From positions 186,001-250,000 of the forward strand of contig CAVPFA010000006.1 of the NCBI GenBank assembly GCA_963703655.1: a stretch of 64,000 nucleotides of DNA, in the 5' to 3' direction. Below the pieces are notes generated by a model. The model was not told the DNA's origin. It was given only the letters and a program-made list of their open reading frames with translations, and did no database searches. The translations under genes and the position numbers were made by a program. The stretch's first letter is position 1, and each line of letters starts with the position of its first letter. The stretch is from CAVPFA01 sp963703655. Lineage in GTDB: Bacteria > Actinomycetota > Acidimicrobiia > Acidimicrobiales > Bog-793. Positions 1 through 7,924 of this stretch are shown in pieces.

Positions 1-1009
1 CCCGAAGCTTCCGAGCCCAGCCCGCTCGCTCGCAGACGCGCACCACCTCGCTCACCCCTTGCGGGGCGAGCCCGCGCATCGGGGCGATCGCGCGTAAGAA
101 CACCTCCCGCTCGGGACGCCGGGGTCGGCCTCGGCGCAGGTATGCGGCGACCGCTGCGCCCACGTCGGACGGCAGGGGCAGCTGCTCCTCGGTGCGTCCC
201 TTGCCGCGCACCACGATCACCCCTGTCCTCCAGTCGATGTCGTCGAGGCGGAGGGCGGAGACCTCGGCGGCTCGTAGTCCGAGGCGGGCGAGCAGCACCA
301 AGATTGCGTAATCACGCCTGCCGATCGCACGGCGTCGATCACAGCTCGCCAACAGCGCCGCAACCTCCGCGCTCCCAAGGCCTCGCGGCAGGCTGGTGCC
401 GCTCCATCGCGCCACGGACGGCACCGCGCTCGCCAAGGGCGCGGTGATCAGCCCTTCGACCAATGCGAATCGCAGGAACGATCGCAGTCCGTTGACCAGA
501 CGCTCAGCTGACCGTGGGCTCAAATGACGGCATTGGCGGGTCACGAACCTGCTGACGTCGCTCGCATCGAGATCGCGGAGCTCACGGCCTGAGTGCTCCG
601 CCAACAACAACTCCGCGGTCTGCTCGCGAGCGATCACCGTCTTTCGCGCAAGACCCCGCTCGTCCAGTAGATACTGCCGATATCGGTCGACCAGCAACCC
701 CTCCGAGGACTGCGGCAAAGGCGGAGTTGGCTCGGGCGTCACGCCAACTTCCCTCAGGTACTCGACCAGCCACACGAACGCCTTGGAGGTCGGCCAGGAC
801 GATCCGTGGTGTGCATGAAGGTCCGAGAAGAACTCCTCCACCACCTCGGCGCTGAGCTCGCTGGCCGCCAGCCCCCGCTGGTGCAGGAACCTGCTCAGTC
901 TCCCGACAAGCTTCATGTGCTTCGACGCCGTCGATTGTGAATACCCCAATGTCTTCAACTGACCGGCAATGCCGGTCGCCCACGGCGCCAGCGGTCCCTC
1001 GATCACCAT
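1..1009 (-). CDS. Tyrosine recombinase/integrase, C-terminus off the window
   Basis: Reading the minus strand from ATG at 1009 gives about 336 uninterrupted codons to the window edge. An AGGAGG ribosome site sits just upstream of the ATG. The N-terminal part (roughly residues 1-100) looks like a core-binding SAM-like domain, with a second one around residues 105-205. The catalytic domain then begins with LLARLGLRAAEVSALRLDDI, which holds the first catalytic Arg, followed by the beta-hairpin VVRGKGRTEEQLPLP that carries the catalytic Lys. The HxxR, H/W and Tyr motifs lie beyond base 1. Two N-terminal segments before the catalytic domain resemble integrases of mobile elements more than XerC/D. 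It lies next to transposon relics and a tRNA gene, which suggests a genomic-island integrase; that role is inferred. Confidence 0.85.
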   Translation of the reverse strand, partial: MVIEGPLAPWATGIAGQLKTLGYSQSTASKHMKLVGRLSRFLHQRGLAASELSAEVVEEFFSDLHAHHGSSWPTSKAFVWLVEYLREVGVTPEPTPPLPQSSEGLLVDRYRQYLLDERGLARKTVIAREQTAELLLAEHSGRELRDLDASDVSRFVTRQCRHLSPRSAERLVNGLRSFLRFALVEGLITAPLASAVPSVARWSGTSLPRGLGSAEVAALLASCDRRRAIGRRDYAILVLLARLGLRAAEVSALRLDDIDWRTGVIVVRGKGRTEEQLPLPSDVGAAVAAYLRRGRPRRPEREVFLRAIAPMRGLAPQGVSEVVRVCERAGWARKLR

Positions 1010-1162
1010 TGCTTCCTCCTCTCGGGAACTCCAGAAGGAAGAAGCTTGGGCCTCCGCAGACGTCCGCGATTATGCGGACTCCGTCAGAAGATCACACTGG
1101 CCCGGCCAGCCACAACACTGCCTTTCAGCACTCCACGCCGCATATTTCCGGACGCCGCATAA

Positions 1163-1194
1163 GAATGTATATGTGGAATTCCACATAGACATTC
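1163..1194. repeat. Near-perfect 32-bp palindrome at the istA break
   Basis: The sequence is symmetrical about the core GTGGAATTCCAC, with outer arms GAATGT and ACATTC; only one base pair of the 16 possible is mismatched. The arm nearest the IS21 transposase fragment coincides with the point where IstA-like protein sequence stops. It could be an operator, an insertion or deletion scar, or a recombination site. Confidence 0.6.
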
Positions 1195-1563
1195 CTCACC
1201 GGGTGCGGTCTCGATCGGCACCGAGGCCTTGTTGGCGCGCCGGAAGCGTGGACCTCGTAGTGCCCGGATGTAGCGCGAGACGGTCGGATAACTCCCTTCG
1301 AAGCCCTCGGCGGAGATGATCGCGAAGACGCTCGTGGCCAACAGGCGCGGGTTTGCCTCGAGCAGGGCTTTGACGCGATTCGACCAGAAGTGGTCAATCA
1401 CAAGCTCGCTCCGATCGGTCTCACGGGCAGGCGGCGGACCGCCGTCTTTTATCCAGCGCGAGATGGTGGCGGGGTGATAGCCGAGCTCGTCAGCGATCTC
1501 GGCGATGGTGAAGCCCTGACGCTGCAGCTTCAGCACGTCCATGTACTCCTCCTGGGTCAGCAT
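1195..1563 (-). pseudogene. istA: Truncated IS21-family transposase (IstA), N-terminal fragment
   Basis: The fragment begins MLTQEEYMDVLKLQRQG and contains the helix-turn-helix IAEIADELGYHPATISRWI (about residues 20-38), a winged-helix segment ending in YPTVSRYIRAL, and the signature VPIETAPGEE. In complete IstA proteins that signature directly precedes the DDE catalytic domain. Here homology ends at GEE (near 1195), and the frame continues into unrelated sequence to about 1084. So the DNA-binding part survives and the DDE core and istB are gone. The start ATG at 1563 faces the IS terminal repeats at 1673-1735. It is not expected to transpose. Confidence 0.8.
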
Positions 1564-1741
1564 GGTGATGGTCCCTCCCGGGTTCGGTGCTTGGTCGCCC
1601 GAAACCCTGGAGGGGCCACTCGCTCACCGGGTGGATGCCCGGTGTTGCCGACCGCGGGAGCTCAGCTCAACCGCGAGTTTCGGTGATCACAGAACGCGCG
1701 TTCGCGTGATCATCGATCGCGAGATTCGATGATCGCCAACA
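1195..1741. mobile_element. IS21-family element remnant (one end with terminal repeats)
   Basis: One IS21 end is preserved. Three direct copies of a 17-bp repeat with consensus GCGnGnTTCGnnTGATCA start at 1673, 1696 and 1719, a strict 23-bp spacing. That is the multiple-terminal-repeat layout typical of IS21 ends and it lies just upstream of istA. The outer tip, read inward from 1741, is TGTTGGCGATCATCG; IS21 ends characteristically begin with TG. The other end is missing beyond the palindrome at 1163-1194. The outer tip abuts a broken SWIM transposase, so the element probably inserted into that gene. Confidence 0.65.
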
Positions 1742-1990
1742 CGAGTTGTACTCACGCCGAACGGTCATCTCCACGGCGAACACGTGCTTGCAGGGCAGAC
1801 CCCGCAACTCGTAGTCGGGACAGGTGCAGGTGAACTCGTGTGCCGCACCGCAATCCACGAGTGCCTTGATGACGGGACTGACGGTGTAGTCGCCGTGTCC
1901 AGCCTGCGACGGTACGAGCCATCCGTGGGTGCTGCGGCGGACTGGCATCGTCGCTGCGATTTGCATCCCCTTGAACTCTCTTGCGTCCAT
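1742..1990 (-). pseudogene. SWIM zinc-finger transposase N-terminus, truncated
   Basis: From ATG at 1990 the protein starts MDAREFKGMQIAATMPVRR and contains a SWIM zinc finger, CTCPDYELRGLPCKH (C-x-C-xn-C-x-H, about residues 54-68). This arrangement is characteristic of the N-terminus of SWIM-containing insertion-sequence transposases. After VRRE (about residue 79) the frame runs straight into IS21 terminal-repeat DNA and ends without a catalytic domain. The family assignment rests on the N-terminal motif only. It is read divergently from the zinc-ribbon gene at 2106, sharing the intergenic region with paired repeats. Confidence 0.7.
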
Positions 1991-2025
1991 CGGACTCTCC
2001 CTCGCTCTGTGTACCTACTACTAAT

Positions 2026-2098
2026 ATACTGGAAGGTACAGTCAGAGTCAAGCCCTAGAGAGAATATATTTGACAGGTCATACCAGAAGGTACATAGT
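2026..2098. promoter_or_regulatory. Divergent promoter region with a 15-bp direct repeat
   Basis: Two copies of ATACYRGAAGGTACA (2026-2040 and 2080-2094, 13 of 15 bases identical) lie 54 bp apart, about five helical turns, between the SWIM gene and the zinc-ribbon gene. A TTGACA box at 2070-2075 is followed 17 bp later by CATAGT (2093-2098), seven bases before the ATG at 2106. The second repeat overlaps this promoter, which suggests a regulator binding a tandem operator. The local sequence is much more AT-rich than its surroundings. Confidence 0.45.
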
Positions 2099-2105
2099 GC
2101 TAGGT

Positions 2106-2264
2106 ATGCCGAGAATCGAAAAAACGGTGACGTTCTACGTCTGCGAGCGATGCGGTCACGAGTGGTTCCCACGCACCGACGCGGAACCGCGAGTATGCCC
2201 GAAATGCAAGAGTCCCTACTGGGATCGGCCGCGACGGGAATTAAAGAGCGCCACACCGCGTTGA
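2106..2264 (+). CDS. Small zinc-ribbon protein (52 aa)
   Basis: The protein starts MPRIEKTVTFYVCERCGHEW and has two CxxC knuckles, CERC (about residues 13-16) and CPKC (about 35-38), followed by KSPYWDRPR. This C4 ribbon with a basic tail resembles small zinc-ribbon proteins common in archaea and actinobacteria, several of which accompany ribbon-helix-helix or toxin-antitoxin genes. No partner gene is visible here. ATG 2106 is preferred over an upstream ATG at 2070 because homology begins at MPR and the candidate promoter overlaps 2070-2098. With seven bases between the -10 box and the ATG, the mRNA may be leaderless. The function is unknown. Confidence 0.6.
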   Translation: MPRIEKTVTFYVCERCGHEWFPRTDAEPRVCPKCKSPYWDRPRRELKSATPR

Positions 2265-2288
2265 ACCGGGTACAATTTTTTGGCAACG

Positions 2289-2360
2289 TGCGCCAGGGAG
2301 GTGTCGAACCTCCTACCACCCGATTAACAGTCGGGCACTCTACCGATGAGTTACTGGCGC
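2289..2360 (-). tRNA. tRNA-Asn (GTT)
   Basis: On the minus strand the acceptor stem GCGCCAG pairs with CTGGCGC. The D-arm is ACTC-ATCGGTA-GAGT, the anticodon arm is CCCGA-CTGTTAA-TCGGG with anticodon GTT, and the T-arm is GGAGG-TTCGACA-CCTCC. The discriminator base is A and CCA is not encoded. tRNA genes are frequent integrase attachment sites; with the recombinase and IS relics on one side, this could mark an island boundary, but no direct repeat of the tRNA 3' end was seen inside the window. Confidence 0.93.
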
Positions 2361-2422
2361 TCGATGGGAGAATCCCAGGAGGTTGGGCCGCAAACTTGGC
2401 CTCCTGGGTTCCCCCAAAATCT

Positions 2423-2851
2423 TCAGAAGGGTTCGTCTGGCGCATCCTCCCCCGGTGGCTTCTGTGACGCGTGCCACCGAGCGGCCTTGTAGCGGCCTGT
2501 AGCGGTTCGGAAAATGTCCCCGTCGCGGTTCGCCTCAGCCACGGCAGCGCGCAGAGCGTTCTTGGGGTCCTTCGCCTTGATGGGAAAGCCGCGGCGGTCG
2601 TACTCGACCAAGACCTCGCCAACGGACCAGTCGCGGTCGGCTTCCACGAGTAGCTGAAGCAGCATGTTCTTTACGGACGGGCGAGTGCCAACGATTTCGT
2701 CCGGAGTCGGGCGATGCGATCTAGCGGGTTGTTGACTCAACTGCTCCAGGTTGGCTATCGCCATGTCGATTCGCCGGACCTCTTCGAGTGCCAGCTGGCG
2801 TCCCTGTCGGAGAGTTGCGAGTGCGTCTGCTATCGGATCGGTGGTCATCAC
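2423..2851 (-). CDS. Hypothetical winged-helix-like protein (142 aa)
   Basis: The N-terminal third (LATLRQGRQLALEEVRRIDMAIANLEQL) looks like an amphipathic helix or short coiled coil. The C-terminal two thirds resemble a winged helix: SVKNMLLQLLVEADRDWSVG, then an EVLVEYDRRGFP helix and an NALRAAVAEANRDG recognition-like helix, then a short hairpin, GDIFRTATGRYKAARW. Such layouts occur in small actinobacterial DNA-binding proteins of unknown role. Two consecutive ATGs begin at 2851. It stands alone between tRNA-Asn and the arginine operon and is transcribed away from argC. The DNA-binding role is inferred. Confidence 0.6.
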   Translation of the reverse strand: MMTTDPIADALATLRQGRQLALEEVRRIDMAIANLEQLSQQPARSHRPTPDEIVGTRPSVKNMLLQLLVEADRDWSVGEVLVEYDRRGFPIKAKDPKNALRAAVAEANRDGDIFRTATGRYKAARWHASQKPPGEDAPDEPF

Positions 2852-3035
2852 GGATGACGTTAGCAGAGCGTGAGAAGTCCTAGCGCGGGTAGGGATGAGG
2901 AAAACTCACGTTTGCCTGTGGATATCCTCTAACGTTCTGTGGACCAGGGGTGGAATACCACGTAGGGAGTTTTGGTGCAGGTAATCTCATTTTGGAGCAG
3001 GGGGCCGAAAAGGTGCAAAGCCCGACCACACCCCG

Positions 3036-3074
3036 TTTGCATAGATATGCTGACGGCCGTATGATAATGCTATG
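3036..3074 (+). promoter_or_regulatory. argC promoter (leaderless type) with candidate ARG boxes
   Basis: A -35 box TTGCAT (3037-3042) and a -10 box TATGAT (3060-3065) are separated by 17 bp. The -10 box ends only six bases before the argC ATG at 3072 and no Shine-Dalgarno sequence is present, as expected for a leaderless message. The core GCATAGATATGC (3039-3050) is palindromic and AT-rich, like an ArgR operator. A weaker TATGATAATGC half-match follows 3 bp beyond an 18-bp first box, the usual tandem ARG-box spacing. The operon encodes its own ArgR. Operator identity is inferred. Confidence 0.55.
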
Positions 3075-4086
3075 AAGGTCGGCGTCGCCGGGGCATCCGG
3101 ATACCTCGGAGCCGAGCTGCTGCGCCTGCTGGCCGGCCACCCGGTTCTCGAGGTTGCGGTCGCGCAGGGTGACAGCTCGGCCGGCGCGGCGGTTGCGGAG
3201 CTCTATCCGAACCTGGCTCCCGCCTACGGCGACCTGAGGTTCTCTTCGCTCGACCCGGCCGCCCTCGACGGGCTCGACGCCGTCTTCGTCGCCCTTCCCT
3301 CGGGCCAGTCGCAGGATCTCGTCCCGGCTCTGGCCGACCGCGCCGGCCTCGTCGTCGACCTCGGCGCCGACTTCCGGCTTCGCGACCCTTCGCTCTACCC
3401 GGTCTGGTACCGGTTCGAGCATCGAGCTCCCGACATGCTCAGCCGCTTCGTGTACGGACTCCCGGAGCTGTTCCGACCAGAGCTCGCGGGTGCCTGTCTC
3501 GTCGCAGCTCCAGGCTGCTACGTGACCGCCGCGGCAATCGCACTCGAGCCTCTCGTGCGCGAGGGCGTGATCGAGCCGACCGGGGTCATCGTGGATGCGG
3601 CGAGCGGGACGTCGGGAGCCGGGCGCTCGCCGTCGCCAACCACGCATCATCCGGTCGTCAACGAGAGCTTTTCCGCGTACGGGCTCCTCGATCACCGCCA
3701 CACACCCGAGATGGAGCAGGTGATCCGGGCACAGATCCTCTTCACGCCCCACCTCGCGCCGATGACACGGGGGATCTTCGCGACCTGTTACGGGCGTGCA
3801 GTCGACCCCGGGGCCGGATCGCGCGGCGTTGGCCGTGCTCGAGGATGCCTATCGCGACGAACCCTTCGTCCAGGTGAGCAGCGCGCCGTCGTCCACCCGG
3901 GACACGTACGGCTCCAACACGGTCCGGGTCACCGCGCGCTACGACGGCCGGACCGGCTACGTCGTGACCCTGGCGGTACTGGACAACCTCGTGAAGGGGG
4001 GTGCGGGACAGGCCATCCAGGCGGCGAACCTCGCGCTCGGCCTCGACGAGACCGCGGGCCTGCCGGCGCTCGGTCTGGTGCCGTGA
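3072..4086 (+). CDS. argC: N-acetyl-gamma-glutamyl-phosphate reductase (one frameshift)
   Basis: NADPH-dependent reductase of the third step of arginine synthesis. The N-terminal Rossmann motif is VGVAGASGYLGAELLRLL (residues 3-20), and the catalytic Cys is in AAPGCYVTAAAIA (about residue 148). The segment PHLAPMTRGIFATCY is the conserved substrate-binding region. The frame then breaks at about 3812 in the run CCCCGGGG: removing one G restores AVDPGPDRAALAVLEDAYRDEPF and a normal C-terminus ending GLPALGLVP at 4086. The full length of about 338 aa is normal for the family. The TGA overlaps the argJ GTG by 4 bases. The shift looks like an indel rather than decay. Confidence 0.93.
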
Positions 4087-5253
4087 GCCTCCTGGCGCCA
4101 CGCGGCTTCGTCGCATCGGGCGTAGCGGCCGGCATCAAAGGCGACGGGCAACTCGATCTCGCGCTCGTCGCCACCGAGGATTCGATGCCCGTGTCGGTCG
4201 GCGCGACGTTCACCTCGAACCTCTTGGCCGCGGCGCCGGTACAGGTCTGCCGTGCCCATCGTCGCGGCCAGCGGTGGGCTGTCGGCCGGAGTCATCTTGA
4301 ACAGCGGTTGTGCGAACGCGGCGACGGGTCCCGCGGGTCGTGACGCCGCCGAGCTGACGTGCGAACTGGCGGCCCGTGCTCTGGGCGTGCGCGCGGAGCA
4401 CGTCCTCGTGTGCTCCACGGGCACGATCGGCACGCGTCTCCCGATGGAGCGGATCGAAGCGGCGCTGCCGGGACTGATCGGCGAACGCGGCTCCTCGCCC
4501 GAGCGTGCGGCGACGGCGGCCCGGGCGATTCTCACCACCGACACGAGGACGAAGGAGGTCGTCGTCGAGGCGGAGGGTTTCGTGGTGGGCGGCATGGCGA
4601 AGGGAGCAGCGATGCTGTCCCCGAACATGGCGACCATGCTCGCCGTGCTCACGACGGACGCGTCCTCGACCCCGCAGATCCTCCAGGCAGCGATCGGAAG
4701 CGCCGTGCGGCGCACGTTCAACGAGATGACGGTGGACGGCTGCACCTCCACCAACGACTCGGTGATCGTGATGGCGAACGGTTCCGGGTGCCAGGTCCCC
4801 GAAGAAGCGCTGACCGAGGCGCTCACGTCTGCTTGTCGCGATCTTGCCGCGCAGATGGTGAGCGACGCCGAGGGCGCGACAAAGGTGGTGCGGGTCCGGG
4901 TCGCGGGAGCGGCCGACGACGACGGGGCCCGCCGCGCGGCACGGCGAGTGGCCGAGAGCCAGCTCGTCAAGAGCTCGTGGTGCGGTGAGGACCCGAATTG
5001 GGGCAGGGTCGTGAGCGAGCTCGGCTCGGCGGGCACGCCGTTCGATCCCGACCGGGTCTCGGTCTCCTATGGCCCCGTCACGATCTGCCGCGACGGCGTC
5101 CTGGTGGACCACGACGAGAAGCTGCTTTCCAAGGTGCTCGCCGCCCATCAGCTCGAGATCACCTGTGACCTCGGCCTCGGAACGGGTTCGGCCTCCGTCC
5201 TGAGCGCTGATCTCACGCCCGCGTACGTCGAGCTCAACATGGGACGGTCGTGA
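4083..5253 (+). CDS. argJ: Glutamate N-acetyltransferase/amino-acid acetyltransferase ArgJ (one frameshift)
   Basis: Bifunctional enzyme that recycles the acetyl group from N-acetylornithine to glutamate. GTG at 4083 overlaps the argC stop. The N-terminal part includes GVAAGIKGDGQLDLALV and SVGATFTSNLLAAAPVQV. A one-base excess near 4258 shifts the frame; deleting it gives AHVAASGGLSAGVILNSGCANAATG. The autoprocessing region is GMAKGAAMLSPNMATMLA, whose Thr becomes the catalytic N-terminal residue of the beta chain. The C-terminal half contains VDGCTSTNDSVIVMANG and SWCGEDPNWGRV, both diagnostic. About 390 aa, normal length. Its TGA overlaps argB by 4 bases. Confidence 0.93.
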
Positions 5254-6143
5254 GCGAGGTCGATCTGCCCGCACCGGTCAAGGCCGCCGTTCTGTGCGAC
5301 GCCCTGCCCTACATCCGGCGCTTCGCGGGGCGGACGATCGTCGTCAAGTACGGGGGGAACGCCCTCGCCGATGGCGACGGCGGGGCAGGCGACGCCGGGG
5401 CCGAGACGCTTCAGCGATTCGCCGAGGACGTCGTCTTGCTGCGATCGATCGGAATCCTGCCGGTCGTCGTCCACGGTGGGGGCCCCCAGATCGGCGCCCT
5501 CATGGCGCGTCTCGGCAAGGTGCCGGAGTTCCGTGACGGCCTCCGCGTGACCGACTCTGAGACCTTGGACATCGCCCGCATGGTGCTCGTCGGAAAGGTG
5601 AACCGCGACATCGTCGGGATGATCAACGTCCACGGACCCCTCGCCGTGGGGCTGTCGGGCGAGGACGCGGGCCTGATCACCGCGACGCCCCGCGACCCAA
5701 GGCTCGGGTATGTGGGCGACGTCGTCGCCGTCGACGCGTCGATCGTCCATCGCCTGCTGGCCGAGGGACTGGTACCCGTCATCGCCACGATCGGCTCGGA
5801 CCCGAGCGGTCAGGCTTACAACATCAACGCCGACACGGTCGCAGCGGCGATCGCCGAGACGCTCGAGGCGGAGAAGCTCGTCTTCCTCACCGACGTGGAG
5901 GGCATTCGCTCGGATCCCGCCGACCCGACGACACTGCTTCACGAGCTTGCGGCAGACGAGCTCGATGCCCTGGTCGCTTCCGGCGCAGTCGCGGAAGGGA
6001 TGGTGCCCAAGGCGACCGCCTGCGCCCACGCCGTCCGTCACGGCGTCAGCAGCGCTCACGTGCTCGACGGCCGGGTCGCTCACGCGATCCTGCTCGAGCT
6101 CCTCACGAGTGAGGGGGTCGGAACGATGGTGGTCGCCCGATGA
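5250..6143 (+). CDS. argB: Acetylglutamate kinase
   Basis: Phosphorylates N-acetylglutamate, the second step of the pathway and usually the arginine-inhibited one. Intact, 297 aa. The nucleotide-binding lysine lies in IVVKYGGNALA (about residues 30-40), the glycine-rich substrate loop is VVVHGGGPQIGALM, and the acetylglutamate site includes YNINADTVAAAIAETLEAEKLVFLTDVEG. The amino-acid kinase fold is complete through VPKATACAHAV. The GTG start overlaps argJ and the TGA overlaps argD by 4 bases each, implying translational coupling. Confidence 0.96.
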   Translation: MSEVDLPAPVKAAVLCDALPYIRRFAGRTIVVKYGGNALADGDGGAGDAGAETLQRFAEDVVLLRSIGILPVVVHGGGPQIGALMARLGKVPEFRDGLRVTDSETLDIARMVLVGKVNRDIVGMINVHGPLAVGLSGEDAGLITATPRDPRLGYVGDVVAVDASIVHRLLAEGLVPVIATIGSDPSGQAYNINADTVAAAIAETLEAEKLVFLTDVEGIRSDPADPTTLLHELAADELDALVASGAVAEGMVPKATACAHAVRHGVSSAHVLDGRVAHAILLELLTSEGVGTMVVAR

Positions 6144-7351
6144 CGACCGACCCCGTCCAGACCGCGCTCATGGCGACCTATGCGCCCGCACCGGTCTGTT
6201 TCGTCCAAGGACGCGGCACCGAGCTGTTCGACGACGAAGGTCGCCGGTATCTCGACTTCCTCGCGGGGATCGCCGTCGTGTCGCTCGGGCACGCCAACGA
6301 GCGCGTGGCGGAGGCGATCGCGCAACAGGCGGCGCGCCTGGTGCACGTGTCGAACCTGTTCCACAACGAGCACGCCGAACGCCTCGCTCGCGAGCTGGAC
6401 CGCCTCGTGGGCGACGGCTCGCCCGCCGGCGGCCGGGTCTTCTTCGCCAACTCCGGCGCGGAGGCGAACGAATGTGCCATCAAGCTCGCACGGCGCGTGG
6501 GGGGGCCCGGTCGTCACGTCGTCGTCTCCGCGCTGGGGTCGTTCCACGGGCGCACCCTGGCGACGCTCGCCGCGACGGGTCAGCCGAAGAAACACGAGAC
6601 TTTCCGGCCACTGCCCGAAGGCTTCCGCAACGTTGCCTATGGCGACGTGGCCGGGATCGAAGCCGCCGTCGCCGCTGAATCGGTCACCGCCGTCCTTCTC
6701 GAGGCAATCGAAGGCGAGGCAGGAGTCGTGGTCCCTCCGGCCGGCTACCTCCAGGCGGTGCGGCGTCTGTGCGACGAGCACGGGGTCCTGCTCATTCTCG
6801 ACGAGGTGCAGACCGGGCTCGGCCGGACCGGCCGCTGGTTCGCCTTCCAGCACGAGGCCATCGCTCCCGACATCGTCACCATCGCGAAGTCGCTCGGCAA
6901 CGGGATGCCGATCGGCGCCTGCTGGGCTCGTCGAGAGGTCGCCGCCGCCTTCGTGCCGGGCGATCATGGCAGCACCTTCGGCGGTCAGCCGCTCGCGTGC
7001 GCTGCGGCACTGGCGACGTTAGCCGAGCTCGAAAGGATCGACGCCCCTGGGCTGGCGAGCCGCACCGGCTCGTACCTGGCCGAACGTGTCAGAGCACTCG
7101 CCGGCGTTGCCGAGGTCAGGGGCAAGGGCCTGCTGCTCGGCGCCGTGCTCGAGCCCGGGCGCGACGCCGTCGAGGTCACGGCCGCGGCGCTGCGCCAAGG
7201 ACTTGTGGTGAACGCGCCCGTGCCGGGTGTCCTCCGGCTCGCGCCACCGCTCACGGTCAGCATCGCGGAGGTGGACGAAGCCGTCGGGATCCTGGCTTCG
7301 GCGCTCGAATCGGCGGGGACCGCGACGGAGGTCGGTGCGAGCGACCGATGA
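6140..7351 (+). CDS. argD: Acetylornithine aminotransferase
   Basis: Class III PLP-dependent transaminase that converts N-acetylglutamate semialdehyde to N-acetylornithine. Intact, 403 aa. Visible landmarks are FLAGIAVVSLGHANERV near the N-terminus, the cofactor loop FFANSGAEANECAIKLAR (about residues 103-120), ILDEVQTGLGRTG with the PLP-binding Asp, and the Schiff-base lysine in IAKSLGNGMPIGA (about residue 253). HGSTFGGQPLACAAAL closes the active site. ATG 6140 overlaps the argB stop and its own TGA overlaps argR. Confidence 0.96.
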   Translation: MTTDPVQTALMATYAPAPVCFVQGRGTELFDDEGRRYLDFLAGIAVVSLGHANERVAEAIAQQAARLVHVSNLFHNEHAERLARELDRLVGDGSPAGGRVFFANSGAEANECAIKLARRVGGPGRHVVVSALGSFHGRTLATLAATGQPKKHETFRPLPEGFRNVAYGDVAGIEAAVAAESVTAVLLEAIEGEAGVVVPPAGYLQAVRRLCDEHGVLLILDEVQTGLGRTGRWFAFQHEAIAPDIVTIAKSLGNGMPIGACWARREVAAAFVPGDHGSTFGGQPLACAAALATLAELERIDAPGLASRTGSYLAERVRALAGVAEVRGKGLLLGAVLEPGRDAVEVTAAALRQGLVVNAPVPGVLRLAPPLTVSIAEVDEAVGILASALESAGTATEVGASDR

Positions 7352-7905
7352 CGGCGCCCGGAAGACCCACCAAGCATCGACGCCAGCACCTCGTTGCCCG
7401 CCTCCTGGCCGACCACGAGGTCTCGAGCCAGGAACAAGTCGTGGAGCTCCTGGCGCAAGAGGGGATCGCCGCCACTCAGGCGACGGTCTCGCGAGACCTC
7501 GAGGAGATCGGAGCCGTGAAGGTGAGGGTGCCGGGCGTCGAGCGGCTGGTCTACGCGGTGCCGGAGCTCCCGAAGGACCAAGTCGCCCCCGTCGACCACC
7601 TGCGGCGTGTGCTCGGAGAATGGGTGGTCGAGATCGCGACGTCCGGCAACCTCGTCGTGCTTCGTACGCCACCCGGCTCGGCCCATGTGGTGGCCTCGGC
7701 CCTCGACCGGGCCGGCATCGACGGGGCGATCGGAACCGTTGCCGGGGACGACACCGTCCTGGTCGTGGCCGCCGAGCACGTCGGCGCCGAGGCGCTCGGT
7801 GATCGCCTCGAGGAGATCTCGGGAGCCCGGTCCTCCTCGGCCGCAGGTACGCTCGCCGGCGGCTCCCAAAGCGAAGCCGGCGATGAAAGAAGAATCCGGC
7901 GATGA
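7348..7905 (+). CDS. argR: Arginine repressor ArgR
   Basis: Transcriptional repressor and arginine sensor of the operon it sits in. The N-terminal winged helix reads RQHLVARLLADHEVSSQEQVVELLAQEGIAATQATVSRDLEEIG (residues 10-53; TQATVSRDLEE is the recognition helix). The C-terminal hexamerisation and arginine-binding domain contains the family motifs GNLVVLRTPPGSAHVVASALDR and GTVAGDDTVLVV, with the paired acidic residues in GDD. A roughly 25-residue Ser/Gly-rich tail after EEISGAR is longer than usual. It lies mid-operon and probably binds the palindrome at 3036-3053. Confidence 0.95.
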   Translation: MTAPGRPTKHRRQHLVARLLADHEVSSQEQVVELLAQEGIAATQATVSRDLEEIGAVKVRVPGVERLVYAVPELPKDQVAPVDHLRRVLGEWVVEIATSGNLVVLRTPPGSAHVVASALDRAGIDGAIGTVAGDDTVLVVAAEHVGAEALGDRLEEISGARSSSAAGTLAGGSQSEAGDERRIRR

Positions 7906-7924
7906 CCAGAGAGGCAGGAAATCA

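Noticed and set aside
3072..4086. Programmed ribosomal frameshifting in argC
   Set aside because: No slippery heptamer or downstream pseudoknot is evident, and many unrelated genes show similar single-base shifts, so sequence error is the simpler explanation.
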